Shown: positions 57,301 to 64,000 of the stretch, piece by piece
Numbering within the stretch: the stretch's first letter is position 1
Layout of the letters: each line of letters starts with the position of its first letter
NCBI GenBank assembly: GCA_958299035.1
Contig: CATQJL010000223.1
Location: forward strand, 77,269,600-77,333,599
Origin: Cylicocyclus nassatus
Taxonomy: Eukaryota > Nematoda > Chromadorea > Rhabditida > Strongylidae
Length of the DNA: 64,000 bases
Reading direction: 5' to 3'
The notes under the pieces: generated by a model
What the model was told of the DNA's origin: nothing
Databases searched by the model: none
What the model saw: only the letters and a program-made list of their open reading frames with translations
Position numbers and translations under genes: made by a program

Positions 57301-59910
57301 CCCGGACACTGCCTTTAAGACGAATTAGGCTGGAAGGATCTGACCGAAGATGGAAGCACAATTGATCCAAAGTATGAGACGCTAGAACTCTTGAAAGAGT
57401 CACATATTGAGGGTATACATTTATTAGATTGATGTGCATAATTCCCGCACCAAAATAGGTACAGACCGCAATAATCCGCAATAATCCTATATCCCAAATA
57501 GGATTCGACATATCTATAGATAGAGCAAACCTAGGTTCTACAAAATAGCCCTTGAAATTTTGCAGCAGGTTTGTCCAAGCGAAGAATGAAGCTAAAAGCG
57601 GAAAAGATTCAAGCTCCCCAAAAATCCAAGAACAAATTGGAATTTCGTTCAGAAAAAGGCTTCAAAATTTCTAACCTGCTCATCCATTGTCATTTCGTAT
57701 AAGACATTTCTCTATGCAGTTGCTGTATTTTTTCTCAGCTAGAAATTGAGGAAACGAAGTTTTTCACGTTTTTTCCAAAAGAATGCTGAGATGTTTTAGC
57801 ACTGGCAGTTGTGCACTACAGGACCTTAGAAACATGAGTGTGAATTTTCAGCTTTTTACAGCAGCTGGTTTACGAGAAATATCAAATTTTTATCAACTAG
57901 GCAAGAAAAATTCGGGTAAGGAGAGCTAGATTCGTCATTTCTTGTGAACTAGCTGTTTGAGAAAGCTGAAAATGTAAAGTTTTACTGCTAACGGCATGTG
58001 CTATACAACTGTTATGCTAGAACAACTTAGCACTAATTTTGCAAAGACATGGAAAACTTCGTTTCCTCAATTTCTAGCTGAGAGAAAAATACAGCAACTG
58101 CATAGAGAAATGTCTTATGCGAAATGACAGTGGATAAGCAGGTTAGAAATTTTGAAGCCTCTTTCTGAATGGCAATTTTCTCATGGTTTTTTGGGGCGCA
58201 TGGATCTTTTTCGTTTTTGGCTTCAATCTTCGTTTAGGTCAAAGCTGCTGCAAAACTTCAAGCACTATCTTGTAGAGCTACGTTTGCTCTATCTAATAAA
58301 TATCGAATCCCATTTGAGATATAGGAATATTCCGAATTATTGCGGTTCGTACCTATTTTGGTGCAGGAATTATGCATCAACCTAATACATGTTCTCCACA
58401 AGCCCAACTGATTCTGTAAAACTAACCGAAGATGAGGATGATCTGCCGCTGTTAGAGGAGAATTTGGAACTCTGCAACAAATCAACAATTTTCAAAGTAA
58501 GATTGCTGAATGTGAAAAGGAACTAACCAAGTTTGAATTTGAACTGTATTCAGTTTTAGGAAAGGAGCTAGAACTCTACAAACCAGTAACTTAATCAAGT
58601 TCGTTGACTCTTTTAAAAAACTAACCGAAGATGACGATATGCTATTTCCATAATTTCCAAGTTTAGAAGAGTAGCTTGACTGTAATATATCATATGACCA
58701 AGAGTAAGCTAAAAAGATTAGAAAGAACCAACTGGATTCTGTAAATTGTTGGCTTGTTTAGCAGCTTCAGAATTCTGTAAAACAATTAAGATAGCTCTAA
58801 GAACAAATCTGATTAACTTAGAGTTCCAACCGTGGAAGAAAGTGCACCAAGACCATTTTTAGGCGAGCCAGAATAGCCAGAACTCTGTAAAAAAACCATA
58901 TTAAGATTTAGCTTGATTAACTTACAAGAAAAGAAAAGAACTAGAAAGCTAGAAAGTTGGAAGGTTAGAAAAGAACTCAATTTAGTCGAATATAAATTGC
59001 TTAATTCATACTTGTCAACAACTCCGTAAAAATCACATAACCTTATGAGCAGAATTCACAAAAAAAGAAACTGACCAGAGACGTTTTTGAGTATGAAGTG
59101 TCGGGAGTTAGAAAACGACTCTGTAGAGCAATTAGAACATCAAGAATAAGCTAGATTGATACGAAAAATGGTCTGACCTTTAATTGAGAACTAGCACCAA
59201 CATTGGAACTCTGGAAAAAAGTCTCAGTTTAGTTGAATATACTTTGCTTAATTTATATTTGTCAGCGATTGTAAAAACCACATAATCTTATAGGGCAAAA
59301 TTTACAAGAAAGAAACTGACCGGAGACAAATTTGAGTTTGGAGAGGAGATTTCAAAACGACTCTGTAGAGCAATTAGATAACATCAAGATTGAGCTAGAT
59401 TGATACGAAAAATGGTCTGACCTTTAATTGAGAACCAGAACCAACATTGGAACCCTGGAAAAAAGTCTTAGTTTAGTTGAATATAGTTTGCTTGATTTAC
59501 ATTTGTCAGCGATTGTAAAAACCACATAATCTTATAAACAAAATTTACAAGAAAGAAACTAACCGGAGACAGTTTTGAGTTTGGAGAGGAGATTTCAAAA
59601 CGACTCTGTAGAGCAATTAGACAACATCAAGATTAAGCTAGATTGATACGAAGAATGGTCTGACCTTTAATTGAGAACTAGAACCAACATTGGAACCCTG
59701 GAAAAAAGGATATTATGACATTGAATTTGCGTCGATATGCGGAGAACTGACCGGACTGTAAGAAGAGTACCTGGAAGAGACTACGGAAGAACCTCCTCCA
59801 GACACTCCTCCTAAATAACGTGACCCAGATAACCCATATGAATAAAGAGAAGCATCCACAGCAGCAAGTGCTACTACCATCAGCAGCAGATCAGACAGCC
59901 AAATGTGCAT
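54360..59910 (-). CDS. Secreted serine-rich protein encoded by phase-0 microexons, about 276 residues
   Basis: No known family recognised. Minus-strand exons: 59910-59752 (ATG), 59697-59665, 59605-59564, 59454-59422, 59362-59321, 59210-59178, 59120-59076, 58884-58831, 58774-58733, 58679-58626, 58575-58528, 58471-58427, 57389-57345, 54570-54508 and 54452-54360 (TGA). Every exon is a multiple of three and starts in phase 0. Residues 1-20 form a signal peptide (LLLMVVALAAVDA, then SLYSYG). The middle is Ser/Asn-rich (SSSSFPKTEYSSNSNL-like). Exons 2-7 are three copies of a pair encoding GSNVGSSSQLK and SRFEISSPNSKLSP. The last exon carries C-x3-C-x13-C-x3-C (CAQQC…CKNDC). An acceptor-like AATTCAG precedes the ATG. 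Except where transposons sit, introns are mostly 50-60 nt. Probably a secreted surface or matrix protein (inference). The exons at 58831 and 58733 have weaker donors. Confidence 0.75.
54721..56980. repeat. Nested inverted-repeat element with CACAGGTGCGATAA ends
   Basis: It begins CACAGGTGCGATAA and ends with the inverse TTATCGCACCTGT(G). GGAGGGAAA occurs directly before and after it, giving an 8-9 bp target duplication; the uninterrupted sequence is visible in the sister copy at 11763. The interior is built from units of about 200 bp (AAGTGCCTGGTGAAGGGTG … TCCGCTTTC): two direct, then inverted copies around a hairpin at 56200-56345. The type is hAT- or MULE-like by target-site length (inference). 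Confidence 0.75.
55038..56007. repeat. 970-bp fully palindromic mariner-like element (third nesting layer)
   Basis: The ends TTAGGTTGGTCCGAAAGTTC and the inverse are flanked by TA on both sides. The arms of about 475 bp are nearly perfect, with the centre near 55520. Same family and same length as 1263-2232. It is inserted in one of the 200-bp units of the element at 54721-56980. Confidence 0.9.
57424..58385. repeat. 962-bp palindromic mariner-like element in a microexon-gene intron
   Basis: The ends TTAGATTGATGTGCATAATT and the inverse (…AATTATGCATCAACCTAA) are flanked by TA. The arms are alignable throughout and centred near 57905. The interior differs from the 970-bp family. It lies between exons 12 and 13; without it the intron would be about 73 nt. 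Confidence 0.85.
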
Positions 59911-61770
59911 CGTTTACTGAATTGGAGATTTCATATAACATCAAATTCAAGATCATTTCACATCACTGGTTTTATGATTTTGAGCTAACAAAAAGTAGTT
60001 GTGTTATAGTTTCAATCGTAACAAGATATAATGTTGACTGTAAGCTAAGTAGCTTGTTAAGTTTTTTTGCTGCGCATACGAGTGATTGCTTTTAAGTGCT
60101 TACTGTGTACTTTATTTCTGTTAAGTGCTTTCTTCTTCATCCAAAATTGATGATATTTGATTTTCTCATTAAAGAGGGTCGCCACGTCATCTTATTGTCG
60201 AACAAACACGCAAATTTGCTTGACTTGCTTTCCAATATTTGGGCCTAATTTTTCATTTTGCAATCCACAAATGAAAATTGAGCATTGCTCAATTTCATTT
60301 GTGGATTGCAAAATGAAAAATTTGACTAAAAATTTGAAACTTTTGAGTTACTTCGAAAATTGAGCATTCTTTGGCATTTCACTAATGAAGATGTAGATAA
60401 GAGCTCTTTGACTTTCCAGAGCATACACAAAAATTGTTGAAGGGTTGTTTATTAAATGCCTTTGGAAAGTAGTTTTTAGAATCTACATGGAGCTGTTGGA
60501 TTCAAACGAGCAAATTTGGGTTTACATTGGTTCGAGAGTAATTTGTGTATACTCCGCTGTAATCACAGTAGTAAGGATCTGACTATGGAGAAGACACAGC
60601 CACTGATTTCTCATTCATATGATTTTGTGTTACCCGGTATCGGTAAAATGGCGTCTTGAATTGGGTATTCAAAAGTTCATGCTTTCTACAAGGAAAGTAG
60701 TTGAATGTGGATCTAGTAATAACCATCTTTTGTGATCACCTTGCAAAATGTATTTATCCCTCGAATGTGATGATAGAAATTATAGTTTGCGCTAGTCACA
60801 AACCACGTCGGCTGAAACCTAGCTTTGTAGATAGTGAGAGAAAGATACTTACTTTATAGGAAGTTGCTTGAATTTTAGGCAAATACTCTCTTTTTATACT
60901 CATGATTTCTCACAGGTAAACGAAAATTCACATAGTACTCATTCGCTAAACAAACAATTGTGTTTGTAGGATCAATAGCTAAATATATCTGTGTCGGCAC
61001 TTTCGAAAACATACTTTTATCTGTTTGTGCAAATTTTATGCCCACGTAAAAACACTTATCTGTTTGAGCAAATTTTCATAAACTTACACCATTATTTACA
61101 AACGCCCACGTAAGCTTGTGCCTCTCTTTGTTCAGTATGCAGGTTTTGCAATAGATTATGTGGTATGCAGAAATTGCTATACAAGAATCTTTCCTAACGC
61201 TACAATAAATGGTGAGTAGAAGCTAATTCGAATCACCCACTTCAGCATAGTTGGTGGATTGTGGTTTGTTCATTATTCTCAAAAACAACAAATAAACACG
61301 AAAACCTCAATGAAAAATACGTCAATTTAAAGGTAATAGAGTGAAGGGACAGAAGTCAAGAACAACAAGGCAATGAATATTTGCGCATCTTAGCCATCTC
61401 TATAAGCGTCTGATTGTCATCACATTTCGTTTCGTTATGGAGGTCTTATAGGCTGCTGCTGCATAAGGTCTGTCCGATTTGGATTTTTTGAGTTCAAAAT
61501 GTCATAAATAACTTTTTTCCAAGGTCTTATTTATTTGTGTTGAGCAGTTCCTTGGCTATCAGACACATATTGAGACCTGCGAAAATCCTTGTTAAGGAAG
61601 AAGCAAGAGCTCAAAAACTTCACAGCGTTTTCTTCAAATCTGTCTTTTTTGACATGCAATGCTCCCTTAGAGAATTGATAGCATCTTATACAACGATGGA
61701 TAAATAGAAAAAATTTTCGTAGATTGTTTAGCAACATGAAAGAGCCCGTAAGATCTGCGTTGCGAAGAAA
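59911..61770. other. Upstream region of the microexon gene
   Basis: Includes the perfect hairpin at 60248-60322 and otherwise unstructured AT-rich DNA, presumably with the promoter. No TATA-type element could be assigned. Short open frames here lack support. Confidence 0.4.
60248..60322. repeat. Near-perfect 38-bp hairpin without loop
   Basis: AATTTTTCATTTTGCAATCC is repeated inverted as GGATTGCAAAATGAAAAATT, meeting at AGCA|TGCT, with a single one-base gap between arms. It could be a tiny MITE or a hairpin RNA source. It lies about 340 bp upstream of the microexon gene's start. Confidence 0.75.
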
Positions 61771-64000
61771 TTTTCTGCTGCTCACACTGCTAAGCATCTA
61801 TAAGATAAATGGAGCCCATCACTTTCAAACCAGTCAAAAAAGTGCGGAATCCTCTATAAAAACACATACTCGGGAACAAAACAAGCATGAAAGTACTTTT
61901 GAGTGAAAAAAAGCAGATAAGCGTTTCTTATAAAGGTATGACACAGCTGGTCTAAAGCCACTGCTTTGACTTTCAACTACGTATATGCACAAAAGACTTT
62001 GGAAGCTGAGAATTACTTTAGTGGACAAAAATCTTAGGTGGATCTATAGTTTTGGCCAACCTTCGAGCCTGCTTTTTTCGAAATTTTTGATTTTTTCCTG
62101 AACAATCAAACCAAAGCGGGACCCGCTACGATCGATGATGGAAGCCCTTGAACACACAGCTGTACCAAATTTCAGATCAATTCGTTGAGAAGCAGATGAG
62201 TTGCGGCAGTTTTCAGAGTGGATCTATAGTTTTGGCCAGCACTATATATTTATGACAAGGTAACAACTTTTGTTGATCTCGCTAGAATTTCACTTCGTAT
62301 CGTTTCGTATCGTCACAGCACATAACGAACAGTGGTTCAGAAGTGCTCTCAAAATTCCACCGACTGACCGCTTTTTTTCACTTTGACTGCTTTCACTCCA
62401 TAGACCACCACAAAGTCGAAACAAGTCAAAGTAAGCTCATACATCATATAAAACAGGGGTTTGTGCTAAAAGGCGAGAGAGCACTTAGCTTTTTCAGGAT
62501 AGATTTTTTGGGGATATAACCACCTCTCAAAAGGTAGGCAATCTGAGCTTTTCTAGCCTTGTGTCCGACGCTTTTTTCTCAGGAACCGAAGATCGTTCCA
62601 TGATTGTGACTAGTGAGCGCAAAACATGTTCTTACTACTCTACAATTTGGTCCCAAACCTTCCATTCCTGATTGAGTAATGGGTTCCGAAAGAAACCTGA
62701 AAATTCAACGTTTTTGCTGTCATACCGTACTTGATCCACTTGGTCCATCTGATCCGCTTGATCCGCTTGATGCGCTTCGTGCAACACGCGCGCATACAGC
62801 AATTTGTTATCTGGTGCCGCGTAGGTAAAAAGGAACTTTGTATGGTTACGCAAATTCGCCTACGCGACGCCAGATGACAAATTAGTGACGCGCATTTTGC
62901 ACGAAGCGAATCAAGTGGATTAAGAAGATTAAGTATGGTGGCGGGTGCCTAAGACTCAATCATGAGCGCCCTCTGTAGAGATGTATTGCTCATGACGCAT
63001 GGATTCTGGAAAACAGTTGCATACGATCTATGCAGGTAGTTGTGAAAGCAATCACCCATGATTAATTAGAGCTTTATGGAGCGCTTAAAAAGATTGAATG
63101 AAAGGGCAGCGAATTCTGCGAGCATCACCGAAATCAAAGCAAATCATATTTTTCGCCGCTGACAAATTATAAATAAATCTGTCTGTATGTTTGCGAAAGA
63201 AAATTTCAAAATCGATTCAAACCGAACTCCATACGGCAGGGTAGGGCTGATGTCGCCGATAGGTCCACCCAGAGCGCGGCAAGAGTCCTGTTCTAGGCTT
63301 AAAGACCTAACCTAATTTTTTCGGACCCACAAAAACAATAAACTTCTTCTTTGCTTTTTCGCCTCAAAATAAAGTCTAACCTACTTCCAAACGATCTGTG
63401 CCGAGCCCTGGCTTCACACAGCGCAGACACCGGCACATATCTGTATTGTCTGCAGATGCCCGCGGGGGACCACTTTCTTTTGGCGACGTACAGTCTTCTA
63501 CCCCGCACAATAGCGGGACGAAGCGGTTGTCAGGACCTGCTTTTCAACATTGATCAGTATCGATTCTTTGGTTCTTTTGCAAACTTTGAGCTAGCCTTTG
63601 ATGCAAATGGTTTGGGGACTGGAAGGCGAGGCTTTTGACCTATAGGCTCCCTCGCGCCTGCAACGCAGTCTGCCTCTCTCCCGCGCACTTCTTCTCTGAT
63701 CATTACCTAGCCTTAATTAGGTCACGAAGCTCCGCTTTCCAGCCGCCAAGCCAATTGAATCAAAGGGTATGTGGTTGAAAGTTGGCACAAGAGGGCGGGT
63801 GAGCACCTAATACGAATAAGATATTGATTTCTAAATTTAGCGATTATCCTCATGTTTTATCGATTTTTTTGACTTGGGCTAGGCGCTGCGAGTTGGCACG
63901 GGATGCTAAGTGAGAAGAATGACGACAAAAGCAATCTTTCTTTTAGTGTTACCAATAGCCGTTTCAATCTTTTTCAAAGTGTGTGCTACAGGGCTGGGAA
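61771..64000. repeat. Duplicated block, copy 2 (cut by window end)
   Basis: Matches 49534-51763 at an offset of exactly 12,237 bp with no length difference. Left of 61771 the two flanks are unrelated. The block starts inside the right arm side of the Tc1-like palindrome, so that element is only half present here. Confidence 0.9.

Larger units (their letters stand above)
54595..57314. repeat. TTAA-type element split by a nested transposon
   Basis: The ends AGGGTGTCCGGACAAAAACT and …TTTTGCCCGGACACTGCCT (one TIR base pair lost at the left) are homologous to 11763-12216. Removing the insert 54721-56980 leaves 460 bp, the length of the intact copy. The flanks are TTGA and TTAA. It sits in the intron between exons 13 and 14 of the microexon gene; without it the intron is about 50 nt. 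Confidence 0.85.

Overview
The window looks like repeat-dense nuclear DNA from a nematode, most likely a rhabditid or strongylid (inference). The reasons are: AT-rich non-coding sequence; introns of about 50-110 nt with TTTCAG-type acceptors; a start codon placed a few bases after a splice-acceptor-like site, as in spliced-leader genes; Tc1/mariner-type palindromic repeats; RTE-type retrotransposon debris; and a Helitron. There is no bacterial gene organisation. Only about a tenth of the window is coding.

Layout. Bases 1-21,500 are mostly non-autonomous inverted-repeat elements, many nested in one another, with only one weak small gene candidate near 10.4 kb. From 21.5 to 23.7 kb lies a small candidate gene whose single short intron carries a 1.7-kb non-autonomous Helitron. 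From 24.1 to 32.2 kb lies an apparently complete autonomous Helitron (8.1 kb). It encodes one uninterrupted 1,658-residue Rep/helicase protein with an AT-hook and nine 23-residue arginine-rich repeats at its N terminus, and it is inserted into an older 0.4-kb Helitron of opposite orientation. From 34.0 to 40.6 kb, 18 exons encode an organic anion transporter of the OATP/SLCO family; only its first exon is not found. From 41.8 to 48.5 kb there are DNA-transposon relics and a broken RTE retrotransposon.

From 49.5 to 51.8 kb is a block that recurs without visible change at 61.8-64.0 kb, 12,237 bp downstream, and runs off the window end. Between the copies, on the minus strand (59.9 to 54.4 kb), I reconstruct a gene for a secreted serine-rich protein of about 276 residues. 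It is made of 15 exons, nearly all 33-63 nt long and all multiples of three in phase 0, with a tandemly duplicated exon pair and a C-terminal Cys-x3-Cys...Cys-x3-Cys module. Two of its roughly 50-70 nt introns have been inflated by palindromic transposons, one of them three layers deep.

The genes do not form a pathway. The common theme is short introns serving as landing sites for palindromic elements, alongside one candidate-active Helitron and relatives. The microexon gene, the Helitron protein architecture and the nested insertions are the most unusual items.
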